From JACCTU01 sp963809175 (GTDB taxonomy: Bacteria; Actinomycetota; Thermoleophilia; Gaiellales; Gaiellaceae), in NCBI GenBank assembly GCA_963809175.1, contig CAWEIK010000003.1:868001-932000 (forward strand): DNA of 64,000 nt. Direction: 5' to 3'. Shown here in pieces: positions 16,679-25,325 of the stretch (position 1 is its first letter; the number at the start of each line of letters is the position of its first letter). Under the pieces are notes generated by a model, which saw only the letters and a program-made list of their open reading frames with translations, was not told the origin of the DNA and made no database searches. Both the position numbers and the translations under genes were made by a program.

Positions 16679-17614
16679 ATGCCGTCGCTCGAGGGCAAGG
16701 TCGCGATCGTCACCGGCGCCGGGCGCGGGATCGGGCGCGAGCACGCGCTCGCGCTCGCGCGTGCAGGGTCGAAGGTCGTCGTCAACGACCTCGGCGGATC
16801 GCTCGACGGCCAGGGCCAGGACGCGACGCCCGCGCAGAGCGTCGTCAACGAGATCGTCGCCGCCGGCGGCGAGGCGGTCGCGAGCTACGACGACGTCTCC
16901 GACTTCGGCGCCGCCGAGCACATGGTCAACCGTGCGCTCGAGCGCTACGGGCGGCTCGACATCCTCGTCAACAACGCGGGGATCCTCCGCGACCGCATGC
17001 TCGTGAACATGACCGAGGACGAGTGGGACGCGGTGATCGCGGTGCACCTCAAGGGCCACTTCGCGCCGACGCGGCACGCCGCCGCGTACTGGCGCGCGCG
17101 CTCGAAGGAGGGCGAGGAGGTGCGCGGCCGCGTGATCAACACGTCGAGCCCCTCGGGCGTCTTCGGCAACGTCGGCCAGGTGAACTACGGCGCCGCGAAG
17201 GCGGGCATCGCGGCGTTCACGATCATCGCGGCGCAGGAGCTCGCCAACTACGGCGTCACGGTGAACTGCATCGCGCCGAACGCGCGCACGCGCATGACGG
17301 AGGTGACCTTCGGCGAGCTCGAGAAGCCCGCAGAGGGCTTCGATCCGCTCGACCCGGCGAACATGGCGCCGCTCATCGTCGCCCTCTCGGCCGACGAGGC
17401 ACAGGGGATCACCGGCCAGTGCTTCTTCGTCTGGGGCGGCTCGATCAACGTGCTCCGGCCGTGGGAGTCGGGCGAGCTCTTCGCCTCCGAGAACGGCTGG
17501 GACGCGGACGACTTCCTCGCGCAGCTGCTCGAGCGGTTCCCCGACGGCGCGTCGCCCGAGACGATGGTCGAGCAGATGGGCAAGGCCGGCGGGCGCTCGA
17601 TGCGCGTTGGCTGA
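16679..17614 (+). CDS. SDR family (3R)-hydroxyacyl-CoA dehydrogenase-like protein
   Basis: 311 residues, intact. Rossmann motif IVTGAGRGIGREHALALA and VVVNDLGGSLDGQGQD, the segment typical of the dehydrogenase domain of peroxisomal multifunctional enzyme type 2; LVNNAGILRDRMLVNMTEDEWD and catalytic Ser and Tyr in NTSSPSGVFGNVGQVNYGAAKAG. Predicted to oxidise a 3-hydroxyacyl-CoA. A MaoC hydratase in the same operon (19091) would supply its substrate. The ligase start overlaps its stop by 8 bases. Confidence 0.92.
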   Translation: MPSLEGKVAIVTGAGRGIGREHALALARAGSKVVVNDLGGSLDGQGQDATPAQSVVNEIVAAGGEAVASYDDVSDFGAAEHMVNRALERYGRLDILVNNAGILRDRMLVNMTEDEWDAVIAVHLKGHFAPTRHAAAYWRARSKEGEEVRGRVINTSSPSGVFGNVGQVNYGAAKAGIAAFTIIAAQELANYGVTVNCIAPNARTRMTEVTFGELEKPAEGFDPLDPANMAPLIVALSADEAQGITGQCFFVWGGSINVLRPWESGELFASENGWDADDFLAQLLERFPDGASPETMVEQMGKAGGRSMRVG

Positions 17615-19094
17615 GCGGAACCTCGCCCGCCTCGCCGAGCAGACGCTCGAGCGGCACGGCGACCACGAGTCGCTCTTCTTCGAAGGCGAGTGGCACAGGT
17701 CGGCTCGACTGCACGAGCGGGCGCGGCGACTCGCGCAGGGTCTTCGGGACGCCGGCGTCGAGCCGGGCGACCGCGTCGTCGTGCTGATGGCGAACTGCCC
17801 CGAGGTCGGGATCGCCTACAACGCGCTCTGGCGCGCCGGGGCCGTGGTCACGCCCGCGATCTTTCTGCTCCCGCCGCCGGAGCTTCGCCACATCGTCGAC
17901 GACGCCGAGTCCCGCGTGGTGATCGCCACGCCCGAGTTCGCGGACACCGCGCGCGAGGCGGCGCCCGATGCGCGCATCATCTCGACCGAGGAGTTCGCGG
18001 AGCTGGAGTCGGGCGGCGAGTCGCCGATCGTGGAGCGCGCCGACGACGACCTCGCGGCGCTGATGTACACCGGCGGCACGACCGGCCGCGCGAAGGGCGT
18101 GATGCTCTCGCACGAGAACCTCTGGCTGAGCGGCAAGGTCGCCGAGGACACGGGCCACATCCAGGGGATCGTCCGGAGCCTCACGTCGCTGCCGCTCTCG
18201 CACGCGTTCGGGCTGCTCGTGACGTGCGTCGGCCTGCACGCGACCGAGCCGAGCCGCCACGTGCTGATGCGCTGGTTCAACCCCGAGAACTGGCTCGAGC
18301 TCGCGCAGGAGCACCGCAGCCAGATCGTCGCGGTGGTGCCGTCGATGCTGCACCTGCTGCTCGCGCAGCCGATCGAGGACTACGACCTGTCCGAGCTGCG
18401 CTACATCGCGTCGGGCGCGGCGCCGCTCGCGCCCGAAGTCGTCGCTGAGCTCGCGCGCCGTTTGCCGGGCGCGGAGATCCGCGAGGGCTACGGACTGACC
18501 GAGACGTCCGCGCTCGTCTCGACGACGCGTCCCGGTCACGGTCGGCCCGGCGCCGTCGGTCAGCCCGTTCCCGGGATGGAGGTGCGGATCCTCGACGACG
18601 AGGACGCCGAGGTGCCGACCGGCGAGGTCGGCGAGATCTGCTGCCGCTCCGCGCTCGTGATGCGCGGCTACTGGCGCGCACCGGAGCAGACCGAGGAGAC
18701 GATGCGCGGCGGCTGGCTGCACACGGGCGACCTCGGGCGCGTGGACGAGGACGGCTACCTCTACGTCGTCGACCGCAAGAAGGACCTGATCATCCGCGGC
18801 GGCTTCAACGTCTTCCCGCGCGACGTCGAGGAGGCGCTGCTCGAGCACTCCGCGATCGAGGGCGCAGCCGTCGTCGGCCGCCAGGACCCGAAGTGCGGCG
18901 AGGAGGTCGTGGCGTTCGTCGCGCTCCGCGAGGAGCTCGACCCCGCAGAGCTCGTCGCCTGGGCGCGAACGAGGATCGGCGGCTACAAGTACCCGCGCGA
19001 GGTGCACGTCGTGCCGGCGATCCCGCTGACGCCGATCGGCAAGATCGACCGGAAGGCACTCCGCGCGCGTCTGCATGAGAAGGTTGGGGCATGA
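17607..19094 (+). CDS. Acyl-CoA synthetase (class I adenylate-forming)
   Basis: 495 residues from TTG 17607. P-loop LMYTGGTTGRAKGVMLSH, GYGLTETSALVS, HTGDLGRVDEDGYLYVVDRKKD, GGFNVFPRDVEEALLEH and the C-terminal PIGKIDRKALR lysine are all in place. Activates a carboxylic acid to its CoA ester; fatty acid is most likely from context. It is coupled to the SDR upstream (8-base overlap) and to MaoC downstream (ATGA). Confidence 0.93.
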   Translation: MAERNLARLAEQTLERHGDHESLFFEGEWHRSARLHERARRLAQGLRDAGVEPGDRVVVLMANCPEVGIAYNALWRAGAVVTPAIFLLPPPELRHIVDDAESRVVIATPEFADTAREAAPDARIISTEEFAELESGGESPIVERADDDLAALMYTGGTTGRAKGVMLSHENLWLSGKVAEDTGHIQGIVRSLTSLPLSHAFGLLVTCVGLHATEPSRHVLMRWFNPENWLELAQEHRSQIVAVVPSMLHLLLAQPIEDYDLSELRYIASGAAPLAPEVVAELARRLPGAEIREGYGLTETSALVSTTRPGHGRPGAVGQPVPGMEVRILDDEDAEVPTGEVGEICCRSALVMRGYWRAPEQTEETMRGGWLHTGDLGRVDEDGYLYVVDRKKDLIIRGGFNVFPRDVEEALLEHSAIEGAAVVGRQDPKCGEEVVAFVALREELDPAELVAWARTRIGGYKYPREVHVVPAIPLTPIGKIDRKALRARLHEKVGA

Positions 19095-19540
19095 CGACCA
19101 CGCTGACACTCGAAGAGCTCGCGGCAGCCGAGGACCTCGACCTCGGCACGAGCGACTGGACGACGATCGAGCAGCCGCAGATCGAGCAGTTCGCCGAGGC
19201 GACGCACGACCACCAGTGGATCCACGTCGACCCCGAGATGGCGAAGCAGGGCCCGTTCGGCACGACGGTCGCGCACGGCTACCTGCAGCTGTCGCTCCTC
19301 CCGTTCCTGCTCTCGCAGGTGCTGAACATCAGCGACGCGCGCATGGGGATCAACTACGGGACGGAGAAGGTGCGCTTCACGTCACCTGTTCCTTCGGGGT
19401 CCGACGTGCGCCTGCACGCGAAGATCGTCTCGAGCCAACCGCGCGGCGACGGCGTCCTCTACAACGTCGCGGTGCAGATCGAGGTCAAGGGCCAGGAGAA
19501 GCCGGCGATGGTCGGCGAGGCCGTCTACCTCGTCTTCTAA
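19091..19540 (+). CDS. MaoC family enoyl-CoA hydratase
   Basis: 149 residues. (R)-specific hydratase signature FAEATHDHQWIHVDPEMA with Asp and His, then GPFGTTVAHGYLQLSLLP and INYGTEKVRFTSPVPSGSDVRL. Hydrates 2-enoyl-CoA to (R)-3-hydroxyacyl-CoA, the substrate class of the SDR at the head of the operon. ATGA overlap with the synthetase. Its stop shares bases with the stop of the convergent cupin gene. Confidence 0.92.
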   Translation: MTTTLTLEELAAAEDLDLGTSDWTTIEQPQIEQFAEATHDHQWIHVDPEMAKQGPFGTTVAHGYLQLSLLPFLLSQVLNISDARMGINYGTEKVRFTSPVPSGSDVRLHAKIVSSQPRGDGVLYNVAVQIEVKGQEKPAMVGEAVYLVF

Positions 19541-19935
19541 GCCCACCAGTCGCGCTGGCCATCGACGTCGTCGCGCGGAGACTCGCCGAGATTGGGCGCG
19601 CCGATGACGAGGAGCTCGAGGCCCTCCGGCCCGGCCTCGTAGCCTCGCCACGTACCGGGCGGGACCCGCACCGAGTCCCATTCCTTGAGCTCGACGATCT
19701 CGTCGTCGACCTTCATCCGCCCGCTCCCGCGCACGACCACGTACACCTCCTCTTGCTGCTTGTGCGTGTGGCCGTACGGAAAGCGATAGCCGGGCGGGAC
19801 GCGCTGGTAGCTCAGGCTGGATTGCTCGAGCTCGAGCGCCTTGGTCGCCGCGCGGAACTCCAGGTCCGGCGCGCCGTCGAACTTCGAGCCGATGTCCTCC
19901 AGATCCTCCTTGATGTTCCTGAGCGTGAACGGCAC
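19537..19935 (-). CDS. Cupin domain protein
   Basis: 132 residues. Single conserved cupin barrel: FPYGHTHKQQEEVYVVVRGSGRMKVDDEI has the His, His, Glu metal ligands of cupin motif 1; motif 2 (VRVPPGTWRGYEAG) lacks the usual second histidine, so metal binding may be altered. Function unknown: small-molecule binding or isomerase. It stands alone on the minus strand before the LCP gene. Confidence 0.85.
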   Translation of the reverse strand: MPFTLRNIKEDLEDIGSKFDGAPDLEFRAATKALELEQSSLSYQRVPPGYRFPYGHTHKQQEEVYVVVRGSGRMKVDDEIVELKEWDSVRVPPGTWRGYEAGPEGLELLVIGAPNLGESPRDDVDGQRDWWA

Positions 19936-19955
19936 GGCGCAATCCTATGGTCGAG

Positions 19956-21323
19956 CTAGCAGGACTGACTCGTGGACGCGATCCCACGCCGCGCCTTCGC
20001 GAGCTCGGGGTGCAGGATCGCGTCGCGAACTGCGGCCTGGATCTTCTTCACGTTCGGATAGGGGAAGCGGTCGGCGCGGCGGCCGGCGAAGTACGGCGGG
20101 CCGAACGTCTCCGTCAGGGTCTCCTTGCGGTCGACGCCGGCCGCGAGGCGCATCAGGTCCGGTGCGCGGTTCAGCGGGATGTCGGTGCGCACGCTCGACT
20201 CGACTGCGTCGGCGAGCGAAGCGAAGTGGCGCAACACTGACGGCACGTCGAGTTGGTTCGCGAGCGCGCTGATGAAGCATCGCTGCCGCGCCATGCGGCG
20301 GTAGTCGTTCGACGCCTTGCGTGACCGCACGTAGGCGAGTGCCGTCCGGCCCGTGAAGCGATACGTGCGGCCGGGGTACACGTCGATCTTCGGCTTCGTC
20401 TCCCCCCACGCCGGCCGCGTCACCTCGTCGACGATGCGCTCCTTCACCGTGATGCGGACGCCCCCGAGCGCGTCGACCATCTCCACGAAGCCGTCGAGGT
20501 TGACCATCGCGTGGTAGTCGACGCGCAGCCCGAGCAGCCGCGAGATCGCGTGCTTCAGCCCGGTCGCGCCGCGGCGCTGGTAGAGCGCGTTCAGCGGCTC
20601 GCCGAAGCCGTCGACGCCGACGAGGTTGCGCGGCACGCCGAACAGGACCGCGCGGTGCGTCTTCCGCTGGATCGCCGCGACGATCATCGTGTCGGTGCGG
20701 TCGCCCGCCTGCCGCGGGCCCTCGTCGCTGCCGAGCAGGAGGATCGTCACCCACGGATGCTCGAGCGCCTCCTCCTCGTCGGCGAGGATCTTCGCCGAGT
20801 CCGCGAGCGGCTTCGCGACGCCGCGGAACGGCGCGGGGGCGGCTCCGGCGGTGGAGCGCCGCCCCCGTAGGGACGGCGGGTCGACGTCGAGCGGCGGCCG
20901 TCCGTTCGGGAACGCGAGGAACAGGCCGCTGCCTCCGAGCACGTCGGTCGGCTCCTCGTCCGCGAACACCGACTCGAGCACTCCGTACCCACGCACGGCG
21001 ACGTAGGCGGCGGCGACGTGCGGGACCGCTGCCGTGACGGCGACCACGGCGAGCACCACCGCCGCGACACGCGAAGCGAACGCGCCGCGACCGGCGTCGA
21101 CGATCGCGAACAGCCGGAGCGCGAGCACCGCCGCGTTCGCGAGCAAGAGCAGCGCGAGGAACGTCCGGCCGAGTTGACCGACAGCGACGAGCGCGAGCAG
21201 GCCGAGCAAGATGGCGAGCCACGCCCCGATCAGGATCGCCCCCCGGCGCCGCTCGCCGAGGTAGAGCTGCCCCGCTCCCGGCACGAGGAACGAGAGGACC
21301 GCGGCGACGACGGCCTTCCGCAC
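19956..21323 (-). CDS. LytR-CpsA-Psr (LCP) family protein with polytopic N-terminus
   Basis: 455 residues from GTG 21323. The C-terminal two thirds are an LCP domain (VTILLLGSDEGPRQAGDRTDTMIVAAI, RAVLFGVPRNLVGV, YHAMVNLDGFVEMVDALGGV, FTGRTALAYVRSRK), which transfers polymers such as arabinogalactan or teichoic acid from a lipid carrier to peptidoglycan. The conserved aspartates and arginines for pyrophosphate binding are present. Instead of one membrane anchor the N-terminus has about four hydrophobic segments and opens with LSFLVPGAGQLYLGERRRG, a TM2-like motif. Such a fusion is less usual for LCP proteins. Confidence 0.88.
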   Translation of the reverse strand: MRKAVVAAVLSFLVPGAGQLYLGERRRGAILIGAWLAILLGLLALVAVGQLGRTFLALLLLANAAVLALRLFAIVDAGRGAFASRVAAVVLAVVAVTAAVPHVAAAYVAVRGYGVLESVFADEEPTDVLGGSGLFLAFPNGRPPLDVDPPSLRGRRSTAGAAPAPFRGVAKPLADSAKILADEEEALEHPWVTILLLGSDEGPRQAGDRTDTMIVAAIQRKTHRAVLFGVPRNLVGVDGFGEPLNALYQRRGATGLKHAISRLLGLRVDYHAMVNLDGFVEMVDALGGVRITVKERIVDEVTRPAWGETKPKIDVYPGRTYRFTGRTALAYVRSRKASNDYRRMARQRCFISALANQLDVPSVLRHFASLADAVESSVRTDIPLNRAPDLMRLAAGVDRKETLTETFGPPYFAGRRADRFPYPNVKKIQAAVRDAILHPELAKARRGIASTSQSC

Positions 21324-21333
21324 GCGTCCGAGT

Positions 21334-22035
21334 CTAGGTGCGGCGGAGGGCCTCGGCCGCTGCGGCCTGGAGCACACGTGCGCGCTTCGCGGAGACCCAG
21401 AGCCGCGGCAGCCCGACCGGCGACGCCTTCACGAGCCCGGCGTAGATCACGACCGCCGCGAGATAGCTCCCGAGCCGGCTCGGGTGGAAGCCGTCCGGCC
21501 CGTAGAGCGGGAGCTTCGGGTCGCGCCTCCAGGCCGCGCGCCACGCGTCGCCGGCCGGGAAGAGCTCGGCGCGGGCCGCGCGGGCGGCGTTGCGGTACGA
21601 CGCGAGCACGTCGGGGAACACCGCGAAGCGGTAGCTCTCGGGCCAGACCGTGAAGAGCGCCGGCCGCGTCCCGCGCTCACGCGCGTCCGCGGCGATCCGC
21701 GTCGCCCACGTGCGCAGGTTGACCTGGCTCTCCGGCAGCGCGGACGGGCCCTGCTGGAGGACGATCGCGTCCCAGTGCTGCGACGCGAGCACCCGCGGCG
21801 CCTCGCCGAGCCGCCAGTGATCCTCGAGCGACCAGCCGCCGGGCGCGAGCGTGCGCACCTCGACGTCTCGAAAGCGCGACGCCTTCCCGAGCGCGGCGAC
21901 CATGCCCGGGAGGTCGTTGGTCGCGGTGAGGCTGTTGCCGACGAAGAGCACGCGAAGCGGCGGCGCGCCTGCGGCTTGCGCGTTCCCACCGAGCGCGAGG
22001 ACCGCGAGCGCGACGACGACGATGCGCGCGGGCAT
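21334..22035 (-). CDS. Secreted SGNH-hydrolase-like protein (paralogue 1)
   Basis: 233 residues with a signal peptide (IVVVALAVLALGGNAQA). SGNH features: block I FVGNSLTATNDLP with the nucleophilic serine, LQQGPSALPES and the C-terminal DGFHPSRLGSYLAA carrying the Asp-x-x-His pair. Probably a secreted esterase or deacetylase acting on cell-surface carbohydrate; the substrate is unknown. A close relative is encoded at 49202-49975. It sits next to the LCP gene, which fits a cell-wall role. Confidence 0.78.
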   Translation of the reverse strand: MPARIVVVALAVLALGGNAQAAGAPPLRVLFVGNSLTATNDLPGMVAALGKASRFRDVEVRTLAPGGWSLEDHWRLGEAPRVLASQHWDAIVLQQGPSALPESQVNLRTWATRIAADARERGTRPALFTVWPESYRFAVFPDVLASYRNAARAARAELFPAGDAWRAAWRRDPKLPLYGPDGFHPSRLGSYLAAVVIYAGLVKASPVGLPRLWVSAKRARVLQAAAAEALRRT

Positions 22036-22056
22036 CGCCGCACGATAGCCGTCCCT

Positions 22057-22653
22057 CTACCTGAGCACGAAGTCGAACCTGGCCGCGCGCCGGCTCCCGA
22101 CCTTCCGCCAGTTCCGCAGGAGCAGCGCCGACTGGAAGATCCGGTCGTTTCGGTTGGCCGTCACGCCCGGGAAGTACAGCTGCGTGGTCAGGACGGATCC
22201 GCCCCGCCGCTGGACCTTGACGTGGATGTGCTTGGTGCGACCGGTATAGAGGCCCGGCACGACCGTCGTCAGCGCGTAGCGCCCGTTCGCGTCCGTGAAC
22301 TGGTGGCCGCGGAAACGGAAGCCGCTGTTGTCGTAGGCGCCGCCCGCATCGGCCTGCCAGAAATCGACGAGCGCGCGCGGAGCCGGTCGGCCGGCGGTCG
22401 TGAGGACGCGACCGGTCAGCGTCAACCGGGTTCCCGCGGCACCCGCCGGCACGATCGAGCGCCGCAGCGGCGAGTTCGGCGTGAAGTAGGGGCCTTCGGT
22501 CTGCGCGGGGGTCGGGTCGTCGTCGTCGGCGATCGCGGGCGTCGCCGCGAGCAGCTCGTCGGCGAACAGGTCGCTGCCCCCGAGTGCCGCGAGCGGCGGA
22601 ATCGCAAGCCCGAGGGCGAGCAGGCGTCGTCGGGTGAGTTCGTGCTCAGTCAT
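22057..22653 (-). CDS. Secreted intradiol ring-cleavage dioxygenase-like protein
   Basis: 198 residues from ATG 22653. Twin-arginine signal (TRRRLLALGLAIPPLAALG), then TEGPYFTPNSPLRRSI, LTGRVLTTAGRPAPRALVDFWQADAGG, DANGRYALTTVVPGLY and KHIHVKVQ. The two tyrosines and the His-x-His expected as Fe(III) ligands of protocatechuate/catechol 1,2-dioxygenases are all present. Export by Tat fits a folded metalloenzyme. Exported members of the family act on unknown aromatic compounds outside the cell. The start overlaps the end of the sensor kinase by 8 bases, so the three-gene order regulator, kinase, dioxygenase is one transcript. Confidence 0.87.
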   Translation of the reverse strand: MTEHELTRRRLLALGLAIPPLAALGGSDLFADELLAATPAIADDDDPTPAQTEGPYFTPNSPLRRSIVPAGAAGTRLTLTGRVLTTAGRPAPRALVDFWQADAGGAYDNSGFRFRGHQFTDANGRYALTTVVPGLYTGRTKHIHVKVQRRGGSVLTTQLYFPGVTANRNDRIFQSALLLRNWRKVGSRRAARFDFVLR

Positions 22654-24065
22654 CGGTCGAACCTCCGTTTCGTGGGAACGTGATGCGGAACGTCGCGCCG
22701 TCGCCCGGCGTCGAGTGCGCGCTGACGGCTCCGCCGTGCGCCTCGGCAACAGCGGCGACGATCGACAGGCCGAGCCCGACGCCGCCGGTCGCGCGGGAAC
22801 GCGACGTGTCGGAGCGGTAGAAGCGCTCGAAGACACGCGCCGCCTCGTCGCTCGTCATCCCAGGACCGGAGTCCGCGACCTCCACCACCGCGAGCCCGTT
22901 CTCCGAGCCGACGCGGACACGTACCGGCGACCGGTCGGGCGTGTGCGCGCGGACGTTGCTGAGCAAGTTGTCGAGCACCTGCCGCAGCCGGTCGCGGTCG
23001 CCGAGGACGACGACGGGCTCCGCCTCGAGCTCGACCGGCCGCTCCGGATCCACGGCGACGGCGGCGTCCACCGCTTCGGCGACGACCTCGTCGAGCTCGA
23101 CCGGCACCCGCTCGAGCGGCCGACCCTCGTCCAGCCGCGCCAGCAGGAGCAGGTCTTCGACGAGCACGGTCATCCGCTCGGATTCGCGGCCGATCCCCGT
23201 CATCGCGCGCTTCAGGTCGTCGGGCCGACGATCGGCGCCGCGCCCGAAGAGCTCGGCGTACGCCCGCACCGCCGCGAGCGGCGTCCGCAGCTCGTGCGAC
23301 GCGTCCGCGACGAACCGCCGCAAGCGTCGCTCGGACGCCGCCTGCGCCTCGAAGGCCGACTCGATCTGCGCGAGCATCGCGTTGAGGGCGAGCCCAAGGC
23401 GCCCTACTTCCGTGCGCGGCTCCGCACGCTCCACTCGCTGGGTGAGGTCGCCGTCTGCGATCGCCGCCGCGGTGGTGCCGATCTCCTCGAGCGGCCGGAG
23501 ACCGACGCGGACGACCCAGAGCCCGAGCACGGCGAGCGCGGCGAGCACGGCAACCGTGACGAGCAGCATGATCGCGAGCAGGCGGCGGAGCGTCGCGTCG
23601 ACGTCCGCGAGCGACGTCGCGGTGATCAGCGTCGCAGACGGTGCCCGGCACGGTCGCCGCGCGCACGCGGTAGCGCTCGCCGCCCTCCTGCGCCGACACG
23701 GTGAAGAAGGACGCCTGGCCGGCGTCGCCCGAGTCGATCGTGTCGGGAAGCGCCGGCGGCGACGGCGCGGACTCGCCGAGCGGCGTCACCTGCCAGCTGC
23801 AGGCCACGGCGCCGTCGGCCGTCCGCACCTGGACGAAGTCTCCGGGCTCCACGCCCGGCGGCGGCCGCCGGCCGCCGGTGCAGCCCGAGTGCTCGAGCTC
23901 GTGCTCGATTCCGGGGCTGGCCTGCTCGAGCGACGCGTCGGTTCGATCGATCAGGAACGACCGAAGCGACGCGTACGTCGCGACGTTCGCGACCGCGAGC
24001 CCGATCGCGCCGAGCGCGATCACCCCGAGCACGAGCCGTGCGCGGAGCGAGAGCCGGTCGAGCAC
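22646..24065 (-). CDS. Sensor histidine kinase, PhoR-like (frameshifted)
   Basis: About 473 residues from GTG 24065, directly abutting the regulator stop. TM1 (LVLGVIALGAIGLAVANVATY), a periplasmic sensor region of about 120 residues, then TM2 (LLVTVAVLAALAVLGLWVV), HAMP, the H-box ASHELRTPLAAVRAYAELF, N-box DNLLSNVRAHTPD and G-boxes ADSGPGMTSDEA and GGVGLGLSIVAAVAEAHGG. A frameshift at about 23630-23645, in the linker before TM2, separates the two halves; ITATSLADVDATLRRLL continues smoothly in the second frame. Senses an unknown envelope signal and phosphorylates the regulator encoded just upstream. Confidence 0.9.
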
Positions 24066-24761
24066 CTACCGCTTCCCGGCTTCGAGCATGTACCCCGCCT
24101 GTCGAACCGTCTTGATCAACGGCGCGCCTTGGGAGTCGAGCTTCTTGCGCAGGTAGCTGACGTACGTCTCGACGACGTTGGAGTTCCCGCCGAAGTCGTA
24201 GCGCCACACGTTCTGGAGGATCTGCGCCTTCGAGAGCACGCGACGCGGGTTGAGCATGAAGTAGCGCAGCAGGCTGAACTCGGTCGCGGTCAGCTCGATC
24301 GGCGTCCCGCCGCGGTGCACCTCGTGGCGTGCCTCGTCGAGCACGAGGTCGTCGAAGCGCAGCACGTCGCCCGGGAGAGCGCCGACCGTGCGGCGGAGGA
24401 TCGCCTGCGCCCGCGCGACGATCTCCGCGAGGCTGAAGGGCTTCGTCACGTAGTCGTCGCCGCCCGCGCGAAGCGCCTCGACCTTGTTCTCGGTCGCGTC
24501 CTTGGCGGTCAGGAACAGGACGGCGCTCTTGAAGCCGCGCGCCCGCAGGCGGCGGCCCACCTCGATCCCCTCGATGTCCGGGAGCATCCAGTCCAGCACG
24601 ATCAGGTCCGGCTCGTCCCTCGTCACGGCGTCGAGCGCCTCGCGACCCGTGTACGCCTCCTCCACCTCGTAGCCCTCGTACCGGAGGGCGGTCGCGACGG
24701 CGTCCACGATCGAGCGCTCGTCGTCCACGACGAGGATCCGGTGCTTCTCGGTCGTGCTCAT
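24066..24761 (-). CDS. OmpR/PhoP-type response regulator
   Basis: 231 residues from ATG 24761. Receiver domain with phosphorylated Asp in LIVLDWMLPDIEG, acidic pair VVDDE and Lys in DDYVTKPFS; winged-helix effector with LTATEFSLLRYFMLNPRRVL and WRYDFGGNSNVVETYVSYLR, very close in pattern to mycobacterial PhoP. The repeat TCACAGC-N4-TCACAAG lies just upstream, so autoregulation is likely. First gene of the regulator, kinase, dioxygenase operon and divergent from the PepSY-like gene. Confidence 0.93.
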   Translation of the reverse strand: MSTTEKHRILVVDDERSIVDAVATALRYEGYEVEEAYTGREALDAVTRDEPDLIVLDWMLPDIEGIEVGRRLRARGFKSAVLFLTAKDATENKVEALRAGGDDYVTKPFSLAEIVARAQAILRRTVGALPGDVLRFDDLVLDEARHEVHRGGTPIELTATEFSLLRYFMLNPRRVLSKAQILQNVWRYDFGGNSNVVETYVSYLRKKLDSQGAPLIKTVRQAGYMLEAGKR

Positions 24762-24782
24762 GGGCCCATCGTGGCAGCGGTT

Positions 24783-24800
24783 CTTGTGAATCGGCTGTGA
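24783..24800 (-). promoter_or_regulatory. PhoP-type direct-repeat box
   Basis: On the minus strand 24800-24783 reads TCACAGC-CGAT-TCACAAG: two 7-bp repeats with five identical leading bases and 11-bp period. The mycobacterial PhoP consensus is TCACAGC-N4-TCACAGC. It lies 22 bases before the regulator ATG and about 95 bases before the divergent PepSY-like gene. Confidence 0.6.
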
Positions 24801-24880
24801 GAGCGCACAGGTGACTCCTAGACGCAGCACAGGCCCTCCTGATCCCGCGGTGGTCTCCTCGGAGCGTCAGGCAAGCACCC

Positions 24881-24889
24881 GAGGAAAGG
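24881..24889 (+). promoter_or_regulatory. Ribosome binding site of the PepSY-like gene
   Basis: GAGGAAAGG at 24881-24889 ends directly before ATG 24890 but is 6 bases from ATG 24896, so the second ATG is the better start. Confidence 0.6.
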
Positions 24890-24895
24890 ATGGGC

Positions 24896-25280
24896 ATGAC
24901 GGAGAAGGTGAAGAACACCGCGCTGGTCGTCTCCTCGTTGGCGGCGCTCGCGCTCGGAGGCTCCGCGATCGCGGGCGCCGCCTCGAACGACGACCCGGCG
25001 AGCACAGGCTCGACCGCGGCGACGACGCAGGGCGACGACGACGCCCGCCCCAAGGAGCATCGGCAGCGCGCCGACGAGACCCTGCTGACCGGCGACACGG
25101 CGAGCAAGGTCCGCGCCGCGGCGCTGGCGAGGGTCGCCGGCGGAACGATCGAGCGGGTCGAGACCGACGGGGACGGTCACGCGGCGTACGAAGCGCACAT
25201 GACGAACGCCGACGGCGAACCGCGTCACGGTCTACGTGAACGCGCAGTTCGAGGTCGTCAGCGTGGAGTCCGGCCGCTAG
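24896..25280 (+). CDS. Small secreted PepSY-like protein (frameshifted)
   Basis: About 127 residues. Signal peptide or anchor (VKNTALVVSSLAALALGGSAIAGAAS), an Asp-rich acidic linker, then one PepSY-like unit: LTGDTASKVRAAALARVAGG, TIERVETDGDGHAAYEAHMT and, after an extra C at 25220-25221, RVTVYVNAQFEVVSVESGR ending at TAG 25280. PepSY proteins are thought to modulate or sense at the cell surface. It is divergent from a PhoPR-like pair, and the PhoP-type box lies between them, so it is a likely regulon member. A terminator follows. Confidence 0.75.
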
Positions 25281-25291
25281 CCGGCGACCAG

Positions 25292-25325
25292 CGCGAGAGC
25301 CCGGCCCCCTCCGGGCTCTCGCGTT
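25292..25325. terminator. Bidirectional terminator between the PepSY-like gene and clpC
   Basis: Perfect 13-bp stem, 25292-25304 with 25311-25323, loop CCCCCT. It starts 12 bases after the stop of the plus-strand gene and abuts the stop of the minus-strand clpC gene (25324), so it can serve both. T-runs are short. Confidence 0.75.
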
